A stretch of DNA of 33,064 nt from Gammaproteobacteria bacterium. Its GTDB lineage: Bacteria; Pseudomonadota; Gammaproteobacteria; Steroidobacterales; Rariloculaceae. Numbering within the stretch: the first letter of the stretch is position 1; each line of letters starts with the position of its first letter. Below, piece by piece: positions 1 through 9,182 of this stretch. The translations under genes and the position numbers were made by a program. The notes beneath the pieces were generated by a model. That model did no database searches, was not told the origin of the DNA, and was given only the letters and a program-made list of their open reading frames with translations. The stretch is from the NCBI GenBank assembly GCA_029864465.1, contig JAOTTJ010000004.1:1-33064 (forward strand). The letters run 5' to 3'.

Positions 1-1
1 A

Positions 2-1462
2 GAGCTGCTGGCGGTCGGTCGGGGCATCGTGCTTCCGAGCAACGCGCTCGGCGGCGCAATGGCGGCCGTTTATGCCTCCGGTGCATACGCGCGCATCCGA
101 CGCCAGTTCAAGCTGCCGATCGGCAAGTTTCACGGTGTCGGCGAAGCGCTCGCGCGCATGGCGGGTCTAACGTACGTCATGAAGGCGGCATCGCGCGTCA
201 CGTGCGCGGCCTTGAATGCGGGCGAAAAGCCTGCCGTACCGACGGCGATTCTCAAATACCACAACACGGAGATGAGTCGCCAAGTTGCCAATGACGCGAT
301 GGACGTTCAGGGTGGCAAGGCCATCATGCTCGGGCCGTTGAACTATCTCGCCAGAGGTTATGAGTCTGTGCCGATCGCCATCACGGTCGAGGGCGCGAAT
401 ATTCTCACGCGCAATCTCATCATTTTTGGCCAGGGCGCGATTCGCTGTCATCCGTTCGTGTTGGCCGAGCTCAACGCAGCTGCAGACGAGGACCGCAACA
501 GAGGCCTCGTCGATTTCGACCGGCTCCTGTTCCGACACATAGGCTACGCCATATCCAACGCCATGCGCTCGTTGGTCATGGGGCTCACGCTATCTCGATT
601 TACCAAGGTTCCCGCAACCGGGTTCACCCGACGCTATTACCAGCGTTTGAACCGATACAGCGCCTCGTTCGCGCTGGCAGCGGACATCGCAATGCTCACG
701 CTCGGCGGTTCGCTCAAGCGCAGAGAACTGCTGTCCGCGAGGCTCGGCGACGTCCTGAGTTACCTGTACCTCACCTCAATGGTGCTAAAGAATTTCGAAG
801 ACCAGGGCTCACCGGCAGCCGACCGCCCGCTCGTCGAATGGGCCTGCCGGACATTGCTTTACCGCACCCAGGAGCAACTCCACAGCTTCCTGCGCAATTT
901 TCCAAACCGTTGGGTGGCAGCTGGACTGCGCATGCTGATATTCCCTCGCGGGCGGACGTTCTCCTCTCCGTCGGACGAGCTCGGCCAGGAGATCGTCGAG
1001 CTCATCATCAACCCGACTACGACGCGCGAGCGGCTTTGCGACCATATCTATAAAACCGTCGAGCCTGGCAATCCCATCGGCCTGCTGCAAGAGGCCCTCG
1101 AGGCAGCGGATGAAGTTCGGCGGTTCGAGCGCAAAGTTTTCGACGCCGTGCGCAACAGTACGATCAAGCGCGAGGACACGCCCGGGCAGATCGACGAAGC
1201 CGAGACGCTCGGGGTCATCACGTCCGAGGAGGCCGACCAGATCCGCGCGTTCGATGCCAAAACCATGGCCCTGCTCGCAGTCAACGATTTCGCCCCGGAA
1301 GAGCTCACGCGTCGCGGCCCGCAGCCGCAGACGAACAAGCCAGCAAAGAAAAAAGCGGCGGCAAGGAAGCCGACGAAGAGGGCCGCCGCGAAACCTCGCA
1401 AGAAGAGCGCTCGCCGCGTGGCAGCGCAGCCCGAGCAGGCCGAAGCAGAACCGGGTGAGTAG
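2..1462 (+). CDS. fadE: Acyl-CoA dehydrogenase, FadE-like (5' truncated by window edge), with K/A/R-rich C-terminal tail
   Basis: Frame is open from base 2 (ELLAVGRGIVLPSNALGGAMAAVYASGAYARIRRQFKLPIGKFHGVGEALARMAG...); FadE/DUF1974-type C-terminal region; stop at 1462. Confidence 0.85.
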   Translation, partial: ELLAVGRGIVLPSNALGGAMAAVYASGAYARIRRQFKLPIGKFHGVGEALARMAGLTYVMKAASRVTCAALNAGEKPAVPTAILKYHNTEMSRQVANDAMDVQGGKAIMLGPLNYLARGYESVPIAITVEGANILTRNLIIFGQGAIRCHPFVLAELNAAADEDRNRGLVDFDRLLFRHIGYAISNAMRSLVMGLTLSRFTKVPATGFTRRYYQRLNRYSASFALAADIAMLTLGGSLKRRELLSARLGDVLSYLYLTSMVLKNFEDQGSPAADRPLVEWACRTLLYRTQEQLHSFLRNFPNRWVAAGLRMLIFPRGRTFSSPSDELGQEIVELIINPTTTRERLCDHIYKTVEPGNPIGLLQEALEAADEVRRFERKVFDAVRNSTIKREDTPGQIDEAETLGVITSEEADQIRAFDAKTMALLAVNDFAPEELTRRGPQPQTNKPAKKKAAARKPTKRAAAKPRKKSARRVAAQPEQAEAEPGE

Positions 1463-1552
1463 CCCGCCGAGCCGGTTGCCGACCGGGCGTGCACCGGGCC
1501 GAGCGTGTGCTACATTTGCGAGTTCCGACGGAACAAAACCAAGGGGAGCACG

Positions 1553-2032
1553 ATGCCGGCCCGACTGAACTTTGCTTTGATCACCGCCACGCTCATGATC
1601 GCCGGCTGCGCACAGGAAAGCGCGCCCGAGGCGCCGGCTGAAATGGCCGCCCCCGCCGCCGCACCGGCAGTGATGCGCAGCGCAGCACCGGCCGGCGCCG
1701 AGGCGTATATCATCGCGCCGGCTGACGGGGCGACCGTGACGAGCCCGGTAGCCGTCGCGTTCGGGCTCAGAGGGATTGGCGTCGCGCCCGCGGGCATAGA
1801 CTTACCGAATACCGGCCACCATCACCTGCTCATCGACACGGAGCTCGCGAACTTCGATTCGCCGATTCCGGCCAACGCTCAACACGTTCATTTCGGTCTC
1901 GGCCAGACCGAAACTACCGTAGAGCTCGCGCCCGGACGCCACGAGTTGCGACTCGTGCTCGGCGATCACCTGCACACTCCGCACGATCCTCCAGTGACAT
2001 CCGATGTTGTTACGATCACCGTGTCGCCTTAG
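1553..2032 (+). CDS. DUF4399-like putative lipoprotein
   Basis: ATG at 1553 after AAGGGGAGCACG; lipobox-like LMIAGC; C-terminal GHHHLLIDTEL...HVHFGLGQTETTVELAPGRHELRLVLGDHLHTPH resembles DUF4399. Confidence 0.7.
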   Translation: MPARLNFALITATLMIAGCAQESAPEAPAEMAAPAAAPAVMRSAAPAGAEAYIIAPADGATVTSPVAVAFGLRGIGVAPAGIDLPNTGHHHLLIDTELANFDSPIPANAQHVHFGLGQTETTVELAPGRHELRLVLGDHLHTPHDPPVTSDVVTITVSP

Positions 2033-2081
2033 AGCAAGGCAGCGCTTGCCAGGTCTCGGCGGAGACCGCGGAACCTAGACC

Positions 2082-3716
2082 ATGTACACGCAGTTCTTTG
2101 GCCTGCGAGAGAAACCGTTCGCGATCACGCCGGATCCGCGCTACCTCTATCTGAGCCAACGCCATGCCGATGCGCTGGCGCACCTGATTTACGGTATCTC
2201 GCATAGCGGCGGCTTCATCCAGCTGACGGGCGAGGTCGGCACGGGCAAAACGACGCTCGTGCGAACGCTGTTCGAGCAGTTGCCCGACGAAGCCGACGTC
2301 GCGCTGATTCTGAACCCCGAGCTCTCAGCGACGGAATTCCTCACTGCAATACTCGAGGAACTCAAAGTCGAGCTGCCTGGCGACCGGTCCAACAAAGGCC
2401 TGATCGATCACCTCAACAAATTTCTACTCGAGGCGCATGCGCGCGGCCGGCGCACGGTGCTCATCGTCGACGAAGCTCAGAACCTCGCACCAAGGATCCT
2501 CGAGCAAGTCCGCCTCCTCACGAATCTCGAGACGCCGAAGCAGAAGCTGCTGCAGATCATATTGATCGGTCAACCCGAGCTCAGAACGTTGCTTGCACAG
2601 CCGAACATGCGTCAGCTCGCACAGCGCGTCACGGGCCGTTATCACCTCGAACCGCTGCTTCTCGACGATTCGATCAAATACATCGAGCACCGCCTCAAGG
2701 TCGCCGGCGCGAGCGGCGGTATCTTCACACCAAGCGCGCTTCGCGAAATCTATCGTCAGTCGAAGGGGGTGCCGCGGCTCATCAACGTCGTCGCCGACCG
2801 CGCACTGCTCGCAGCCTATACCCAGGACACGCGCAATATCGATCGACGCCTCGTCCGCCGGGCCGCAGCCGAGGTGTACGGCCAGCCGCGCGGCGCGGAC
2901 TGGAAAGCGCATCTCGCTGCAACGACGACCGTGGTTGCACTTGCCGCACTCGCGTTCGCAAGCTGGCATTACGCGACGCTCGATGCACCCGGCGTCATCA
3001 GTCCGGTCATCGAGCAAGCCACTGTCGAGCTCGTCGACGTGCCACCGGTAACTGTCGAGCCCGCCGAAGGGTTGCCACCCGAGCCGACGCCACCGTCGCT
3101 CGCCGGACTGCTCGCCGAGTCCGCCGTACCGAAGGACACCGATTCAGCGTTCGCGACGCTGTTCGCGCTCTGGGGCGCGCAATACGTGCCGGGTGATGGG
3201 CCAGCGTGCGAACAAGCGCAGCGCCAGCGGCTTCGTTGCTGGTACGAGCGGGGCACACTAAGCCACTTACGGCGCCTGAATCGCCCGGCAATATTGAGCC
3301 TCATCGATGGGCATGGCGACGAGTTTCAGGTTGTGCTCGGCCGGCTCGATGAGTCCACCGCGACATTGTTCGCCGGCGAGGACGCATTCGTGCTCGATCT
3401 CGAGGAGCTCGCCGAATATTGGTACGGCGATCACCTGATTCTCTGGCAGCCCGGCAGTGGCTCCGGCTCTGAGATAGCGCCGGGTAGCCAGGGCGAAAGC
3501 GTCATTTGGCTGCGTCGGAGCCTTGCAAAAATTTACGGAGAGCCGAGTCCGACCGTGCCGTCGAGTTTCTTCGACAGCGCGCTCGAGGAACGCGTGCGTG
3601 CTTACCAACGTGAGCGCCGCCTCGCCGTCGACGGCATCGTCGGCGCACAGACCCAGGTCGCCATCAACACGGAGCTCGGTGTGCCCGGCACACCATTGCT
3701 CACAGAGGCTGACTGA
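2082..3716 (+). CDS. gspA: GspA/ExeA-like AAA ATPase with C-terminal peptidoglycan-binding domain
   Basis: MYTQFFGLREKPFAITPDPRYLYLS start typical of ExeA; Walker A GEVGTGKTT; Walker B VLIVDEAQ; C-terminal GESVIWLRRSLAK...VRAYQRERRLAVDGIVGAQT (PG_binding_1-like). Confidence 0.88.
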   Translation: MYTQFFGLREKPFAITPDPRYLYLSQRHADALAHLIYGISHSGGFIQLTGEVGTGKTTLVRTLFEQLPDEADVALILNPELSATEFLTAILEELKVELPGDRSNKGLIDHLNKFLLEAHARGRRTVLIVDEAQNLAPRILEQVRLLTNLETPKQKLLQIILIGQPELRTLLAQPNMRQLAQRVTGRYHLEPLLLDDSIKYIEHRLKVAGASGGIFTPSALREIYRQSKGVPRLINVVADRALLAAYTQDTRNIDRRLVRRAAAEVYGQPRGADWKAHLAATTTVVALAALAFASWHYATLDAPGVISPVIEQATVELVDVPPVTVEPAEGLPPEPTPPSLAGLLAESAVPKDTDSAFATLFALWGAQYVPGDGPACEQAQRQRLRCWYERGTLSHLRRLNRPAILSLIDGHGDEFQVVLGRLDESTATLFAGEDAFVLDLEELAEYWYGDHLILWQPGSGSGSEIAPGSQGESVIWLRRSLAKIYGEPSPTVPSSFFDSALEERVRAYQRERRLAVDGIVGAQTQVAINTELGVPGTPLLTEAD

Positions 3717-3717
3717 G

Positions 3718-4356
3718 ATGTCGTTCATTCTCGACGCATTGAAGAAATCCGAGAAGGAACGGCAGCGCGAGGCCGTGCCGGGCATAGGCGATCTGCCGAT
3801 CGTCATTCATCAGACACGCACATCCACGTGGGTGTTCGCTGTTGTCGCCGCGCTCGGCCTCGGTGTCATCGCTGTCGTATGGGCCTGGTGGCGGACATCG
3901 GAGACCGGCCCGATCATCGCCAGCCCGGCGCCCGCAACGCCCGCGGCCGTCGTACCGGTCGCCCCACCGCCCGTGTCAGCGGTCGTCGAGCCCCAACCGG
4001 CCCGCACTACGACACGAAGCCTCGCGAACGAGGCCGATCGCATGGCAGCTGCGACAAACCGCCCGCCCGTGGCCTCTGGCGCCGCAGAGCCTCTCGTCGT
4101 CCAGGCGACACCGGCGGTCATCACGCCATCCGCGATGTCGATCCTCGAGGCGCGCGCCGCGGGCATGGCCGTGCCCGACCTCACGCTCGAGCTGCTCGTC
4201 TATAGCCCCGAACCGGCCCAGCGGTTCGTGTACATCAACGGCGGCAAATACGTCGAAGGCGAGACGCTGACCGACGGGCCGCGCCTCGTCGAGATCTCGA
4301 CCGAGGGCGCGATCCTGAGCTACCGCGGTCAGAACTTCCTGCTACCGCAGGAATAG
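3718..4356 (+). CDS. gspB: General secretion pathway protein B-like
   Basis: MSFILDALKKSEKERQREAVPGI N-terminus and single TM; C-terminal LELLVYSPEPAQRFVYINGGKYVEGETL; starts 1 bp after the gspA stop. Confidence 0.82.
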   Translation: MSFILDALKKSEKERQREAVPGIGDLPIVIHQTRTSTWVFAVVAALGLGVIAVVWAWWRTSETGPIIASPAPATPAAVVPVAPPPVSAVVEPQPARTTTRSLANEADRMAAATNRPPVASGAAEPLVVQATPAVITPSAMSILEARAAGMAVPDLTLELLVYSPEPAQRFVYINGGKYVEGETLTDGPRLVEISTEGAILSYRGQNFLLPQE

Positions 4357-4604
4357 AAGCCGGCAACTGTCAGCGGACGGGCTCGGCGGGCCTCGATCCA
4401 CCGTGTGTGGTCGTCTTCGTTGCGCCGTTTAACACCGCAACATTCGAACTGCCGCAAGCTTTATGGCGAGGGCCTGTGCACGATGCCTCGATGGAGCGTC
4501 TCTTCAATCCGCGAAGGAGAGGGTTCGTGCGCGGGACCTCGCCCTGCGCCGACGGCCACCTCTTGTCTTCGAGTGTGCAGCGGCCGCTTGGCGACAGTTG
4601 CAGG

Positions 4605-5282
4605 CTACGCCGAAGGAATCTCCACGGGTTCGACGAGCGCAGCGACGTCGTTGCGCGGATTGTTCACGGCCTTGCTGACGGCCCGCACCTCGAGCGCCGC
4701 ATCGGGGAGCGGGGCGAGCAGCTTCAGACATGTCTCGCTCGATGTTTCGGGATCGAGCCAATCGGCGTAGCCCGACTCTGCGAGGCAGACAGGCATTCGC
4801 TGGTGGATGCGAGCGAGCGACGCATTCGCCGCGATCGTGATGATCGTGCACGACTCGAGCGCCTCTCCTTCCGGCGTGCGCCAGTGTTCCCAGAGACCCG
4901 CAAAGCTCAGTAGCGTGTCATCGGCCGGGCTGATGTAATAGGGCCACTTGCCGGCGCGGCTCGGGCCCCATTCGTAAAATCCACTCGCCGGGATGACGCA
5001 GCGTCGCCGCTTGAACGCCTGGCGAAAGGACGGCTTATCTGCCACGGTCTCGCCACGTGCATTGATCATGCGATTGCCGATTGTCGGATCTTTGGCCCAG
5101 TGCGGCACGAGCCCCCATTTGAGCGACGTGGCCTCACGCTCGCCTGTCTGCGCCTGGCGAATCGCAAGAACATACTGGCTCGGCGCGATGTTGTAACGCT
5201 CCGTCTGCGGTGCAGCGGATGCGAGACCGTAGTGCTGCGTTAATTGCTCCGCTGGAACGAAATAGGCGAACCGTCCGCACAC
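4605..5282 (-). CDS. SOS-response-associated / abasic-site crosslinking protein (YedK/HMCES family)
   Basis: GTG start giving MCGRFAYFVPAEQL with catalytic Cys2; KWGLVPHWAKD, NARGETVADKPSFRQAFKRRRCVIPASGFYEW. Confidence 0.92.
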   Translation of the reverse strand: MCGRFAYFVPAEQLTQHYGLASAAPQTERYNIAPSQYVLAIRQAQTGEREATSLKWGLVPHWAKDPTIGNRMINARGETVADKPSFRQAFKRRRCVIPASGFYEWGPSRAGKWPYYISPADDTLLSFAGLWEHWRTPEGEALESCTIITIAANASLARIHQRMPVCLAESGYADWLDPETSSETCLKLLAPLPDAALEVRAVSKAVNNPRNDVAALVEPVEIPSA

Positions 5283-5283
5283 G

Positions 5284-6114
5284 TCAGGAACGAATCCCCG
5301 TGCCCCGCCTCAACAACTGAAACACGGTGGCGTAGAGCGCGACGACGGCAGCGATAATGATCACATAGGCCATGCCGATGGAGATGTCGGATGCCCCGAG
5401 CATGCCGTAACGAAACGCGTTGACCATATAGAGGATCGGGTTGATCTTTGCGATCGCCTGCCAGGCCGGCGACAACAACGAGATGGAGAAGAACACGCCG
5501 CCCAAGTAGGTCAGCGGCGTCAACACGAACGTCGGGATGATCGATATCTGATCGAAGTTCTTCGCGAATATCGCGTTCAGAAGCCCCGCCAAGGAGAACG
5601 TCATTGCCGTAAGCACAACGACTGACAGCGTGATGAGCGGATGCTCCACGCGCAGCTCTGTAAAGAACATTGCCACCACCGTGACCAGCGCGGCAACGGC
5701 CAGACCTCTTACGACACCGCCGACGACGTACCCCGCAATAATCGTCGCCACCGATAGTGGCGAAACAAGCATCTCCTCGAGGTGATTCTGCAGCTTCCCG
5801 GAAAAGAACGACGAGACGACATTGCCGAACGAGTTCGTGATCACGGCCATCATGATGAGGCCGGGCGCGATGAACATCGTATAGGGCACACCGTCCATGA
5901 CGCCGATACGTCGCCCGATGAGGCTACCGAAAATGATGAAATAGAGCGTCATCGTGATCGCCGGCGGCACGATGGTCTGTACCCAGATTCGCAGGACGCG
6001 ATTGACCTCTTTGCGCACGATCGTGCCGAAGCCGACGAGATTGACCTTGAGGAGATTGATCGTAGGCGGCCCCTCGGACGCCTGTCCTGCGGTCGTGGAG
6101 CCCAGCGCGGACAT
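5284..6114 (-). CDS. ABC-2 type transporter permease (YadH-like)
   Basis: Multiple TM helices; VRKEVNRVLRIWVQTIVPPAITMTLYFIIFGSLIG; start ATG overlaps the stop of the upstream ATPase (TGATG). Confidence 0.87.
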   Translation of the reverse strand: MSALGSTTAGQASEGPPTINLLKVNLVGFGTIVRKEVNRVLRIWVQTIVPPAITMTLYFIIFGSLIGRRIGVMDGVPYTMFIAPGLIMMAVITNSFGNVVSSFFSGKLQNHLEEMLVSPLSVATIIAGYVVGGVVRGLAVAALVTVVAMFFTELRVEHPLITLSVVVLTAMTFSLAGLLNAIFAKNFDQISIIPTFVLTPLTYLGGVFFSISLLSPAWQAIAKINPILYMVNAFRYGMLGASDISIGMAYVIIIAAVVALYATVFQLLRRGTGIRS

Positions 6115-7043
6115 CAGCTGCCGCCTACCGTGCTCTTGCTCTCGACGAGTCGCATGAAAAGCTCTTCCAGGCGATTCGCGCGCGTACGCATGCTCGTCAC
6201 ATGCAAACCTTTAGCCGACAGCTCCGTGAACAGATCGTTCAAGCTGTGCTCCTTCGTGACCTCGACCTCGATCTCGTGCTCGTTGCGCAGCTGGCAATCG
6301 TAACCGTTCAGCGTCGGCGCCTGATCGACGGCTTCGGCGAGCGTCAGCACGAAAACCTCGCGCTGCAGCTTGCTGACGACGTTCACCATCGAGTCGTTCT
6401 CTATGATGCGCCCGTCATCGATGATCGCGATGTGGCGGCACAGGCTCTCGGCCTCCTCGAGATAATGCGTCGTCAATATGATCGTCATGCCGCTGTCGTT
6501 GAGCCGGCGCATGAGATCCCACATCGACCGGCGAATCTCGATATCCACACCGGCCGTCGGCTCGTCGAGAATCAGCAGCCTGGGCTCGTGCACGAGCGCG
6601 CGAGCTATCATGAGGCGGCGTTTCATACCGCCCGACAAATTGCGTGCAATGTCGTGGCGCCGATCCCATAGATGGAGTGCCTTGAGGTATTTCTCGGCAC
6701 GGCGACGCGCCTCGGCGCGCGGTACACCGTAATAGCCGGCTTGGTTGATCAGGATATTTTCGTTCTTCTCGAAGACGTTGACGTTGACTTCCTGCGGAAC
6801 GACGCCGATGCAGGATCTAGCCGCCTCGGGCTGCGTATCGACGTCGAGCCCGAACACATTGATCTTGCCGCTGGTCTTGTTGACGAGCGATGTGATGATG
6901 CCGATGGCTGTCGTCTTGCCAGCGCCGTTCGGCCCGAGCAACGCGAAGAAGTCGCCCTCCTCGACGACGAGATCGATGCCTTTTAGAGCCTCGATACCGT
7001 TCTTGTAGACCTTGCGCAGGTCGTTGATGACTAATGCGTGCAG
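6114..7043 (-). CDS. ABC transporter ATP-binding protein (YadG-like), probable CTG start
   Basis: Walker A LLGPNGAGKTT, signature LSGGMKRR, Walker B LLILDEPTAGVD. Frame extends upstream of the listed ORF start; the YadG-like N-terminus (HALVINDLRKVYKNGIEALKG) needs a start near 7043, where CTG follows GGAG with a 6-nt spacer. Confidence 0.82.
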   Translation of the reverse strand: MHALVINDLRKVYKNGIEALKGIDLVVEEGDFFALLGPNGAGKTTAIGIITSLVNKTSGKINVFGLDVDTQPEAARSCIGVVPQEVNVNVFEKNENILINQAGYYGVPRAEARRRAEKYLKALHLWDRRHDIARNLSGGMKRRLMIARALVHEPRLLILDEPTAGVDIEIRRSMWDLMRRLNDSGMTIILTTHYLEEAESLCRHIAIIDDGRIIENDSMVNVVSKLQREVFVLTLAEAVDQAPTLNGYDCQLRNEHEIEVEVTKEHSLNDLFTELSAKGLHVTSMRTRANRLEELFMRLVESKSTVGGS

Positions 7044-7133
7044 CGGTGACTCCTGAGAAGCCGAAAACCTGGGAGCGACCGGCCATTTTAACCGGCTCCG
7101 CTGGACTTGCGCAGGCGCTTAGGGGTGATGGCG

Positions 7134-7760
7134 TCAGCGATACGAGCGCAGACTCGCGCGGGCCGGGCGATGGGCCGCACTATCGACGAGCGCGGCGTTC
7201 GGCTGCAGGGCGATCAACGTCAGCATCCGCGCCGCCTCGGGCTCGTCTCTCCGGAACAGCGCCGGCCACGTGAGCTGACATTCGGCAAAAGCGCAACTCA
7301 GAAGGTCCGGCGCGTACGCGAGGTCCGGAATACTCGACAGCGGCGTCGCGCGGAGCCGCCGCAACGTTGTCTTCGATAGACGCAGGAACATGCGCGCCTC
7401 GAAGCCGCGCTCGCGGGCCATGTGCCAGGCGCTGTTCAATATCGTCAGTGCCAACGATAGACGCATGCGGTCCATGTGCCGCTCCGGCGCAGCGCGATCT
7501 CGAGTGCCGTGCGCGCGCTCGAGATCCAGCCGAAACAGTGCTGCCGGTAGCTCGGCGAGACGTTCGAGGGTCGCCGGCTGCGCGTCGACGAGCCGTCGTG
7601 CGGCGCGCTGCGGCAACCCCATGCACGGGCGGCCCTGACGGGCACAGGCTTGAGCGTAGGCCAGAAACAGCCGATTGAGCTCGTGTATCTCCTCGAGCCG
7701 GTCAGCCCGGCGGCCTTCAGATGCCATCTCGACGCGTCCTTTTTTCGGGTAAGTTGCCAT
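7134..7760 (-). CDS. FlhD-like protein with C-terminal extension (start may be Met at 7727)
   Basis: DRLEEIHELNRLFLAYAQACARQG...LERLAELPAALFRLDLE resembles FlhD ([20 protein letters not shown]...MVKLAETNQLVCHFRFD); then DRMRLSLALTILNSAWH and about 75 extra residues. Confidence 0.55.
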   Translation of the reverse strand: MATYPKKGRVEMASEGRRADRLEEIHELNRLFLAYAQACARQGRPCMGLPQRAARRLVDAQPATLERLAELPAALFRLDLERAHGTRDRAAPERHMDRMRLSLALTILNSAWHMARERGFEARMFLRLSKTTLRRLRATPLSSIPDLAYAPDLLSCAFAECQLTWPALFRRDEPEAARMLTLIALQPNAALVDSAAHRPARASLRSYR

Positions 7761-7848
7761 ATATGGTCCTAAATTACCATTTATGGTTAATCTAGGCTAA
7801 GACCGAGAAACTGTCCGGTTTGATCCGAAAGCTATTGAAGGGGGCAAC

Positions 7849-8436
7849 ATGCGAACGACGGACGATCGCTATCGCGGCGAACGAGAGAGATTCGAATTGG
7901 CGATGCGCATGATTCGCCACGAGGCGCGAACAGGCACGATCCGCTACTTGACGGGCTTGAGCGACGACCGAATTCGCAAACTCTACACGAGCTATTTCAA
8001 GTTCGACGCACAAGGCGAGGTCAAGCGTCGGCGCGGCAAGACGCCGACCCAGATCACGCCGTTGATACGCACGCCCGCGCGTACGCTGGAGTCCGGTGTT
8101 TTCGTCAACCTATTGCTCGCCAACGGCCTGATCTCGATCGAGGATCCACCGGGACCCGCGCTTCGCGGTAGTATCGAGCTCGGAAACCGCTTCTGCGAGT
8201 GCTATGAAACACACGTTCGCGTCGTGCCAAAGCCAACGCTCAGCTTCGAGTGGGCCTGGAACCTGATGTCGGCGATCAGGCGCGGGGACGAGATCGGTAT
8301 CAGCCGTTGCGACCGCTGCGCGACAGCGTTCCTCTATGATCAGTTGGCTTTACCGCGCAGCCCCTGCCCGGCGTGCCCGACGCTGCGCGCGTGCACGTCG
8401 AAACCAAGTGCAGAGGCAGCCGCACCAGCCGGCTGA
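7849..8436 (+). CDS. FlhC-like transcriptional regulator
   Basis: [32 protein letters not shown] aligns with FlhC [57 protein letters not shown]...CPACP matches the FlhC C-terminal CX2C...CX2C zinc region. Good SD (GAAGGGGG). Confidence 0.75.
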   Translation: [195 protein letters not shown]

Positions 8437-8441
8437 GCACG

Positions 8442-9179
8442 ATGTGTATCGCGACGTTTGCGCTCGGTAGTAGCGCTGACCATCCGCTCGTGTTCGCCGC
8501 AAACCGCGATGAGCTGCACACGCGTCCGACAGAGGCGGCCGACTGGTGGTCCGATTCAGCCTCGATCCTTGGCGGACGCGATCTTCTCGCCGGCGGCAGC
8601 TGGCTGGCCGTCGACCGTCGCGGGCGGCTCGCGGCCGTGACGAACATCCCGTCCGACGTTGCGCATGCAAATGCGCGCACGCGCGGCGCACTCGTCAGTG
8701 ATTTTCTGTCTGGCGATCGTCCCGCTAGCGACTTCGTCGCGAGCGTCGGTGCCAGGATCGGCGCGTACAGACCATTCAACTTTCTCGCTTTCGATGGCCG
8801 GGAACTTCACTACGTCGGCACCGGCAGCGACGCGCAGCGATTCGAGCTCGGCGTCCACGCATTGAGCAATGCGGCGCTCGGCGCCGATTGGCCCAAGATT
8901 CACGCGGCCCGCGAAGGCCTGGCCACAAACCTCGAGACCGAGGACCTGGAAACGGCGTTGTTCGAGCTCCTTGCGAGCGGTGCGAACGGCGAGGCGGGGC
9001 CGAAAGACCGACTCAGCCGTCGCAAGTCGATCTTCATCAAGGATCCACGTTACGGGACGCGCTCCTCCACGGTCGTCCTCGTATCCTCGGCCGGGCGCGT
9101 ACGCTTTGCCGAGCGCAGCTTTTCGGCCACCGGCGAACGCAATGGCGAGAGCGTACACGAGTTCACTATCGACGCCTGA
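8442..9179 (+). CDS. NRDE family (TANGO2-like) protein
   Basis: MCIATFALGSSADHPLVFAANRDELHTRPTEAADWW contains NRDE; GGRDLLAGGSWLAVDRRGRLAAVTN. Confidence 0.9.
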   Translation: MCIATFALGSSADHPLVFAANRDELHTRPTEAADWWSDSASILGGRDLLAGGSWLAVDRRGRLAAVTNIPSDVAHANARTRGALVSDFLSGDRPASDFVASVGARIGAYRPFNFLAFDGRELHYVGTGSDAQRFELGVHALSNAALGADWPKIHAAREGLATNLETEDLETALFELLASGANGEAGPKDRLSRRKSIFIKDPRYGTRSSTVVLVSSAGRVRFAERSFSATGERNGESVHEFTIDA

Positions 9180-9182
9180 CGC

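Noticed and set aside
2424-3017. 197-aa minus-strand ORF inside gspA (and similar ORFs such as 10932-11507 and 16280-16912)
   Set aside because: Antisense of well-supported CDSs, no plausible start/RBS or family resemblance; typical high-GC shadow ORFs.
2082-4356. Complete type II secretion system
   Set aside because: Only gspA and gspB are present; no gspC-N genes in the window.
4496-4507. 12-mer GAGCGTCTCTTC shared between the gspB/yedK gap and the polA/engB gap (about 21022)
   Set aside because: Some flanking similarity, but many chance 12-mer matches are expected in a 33 kb window; not enough to call a repeat family.
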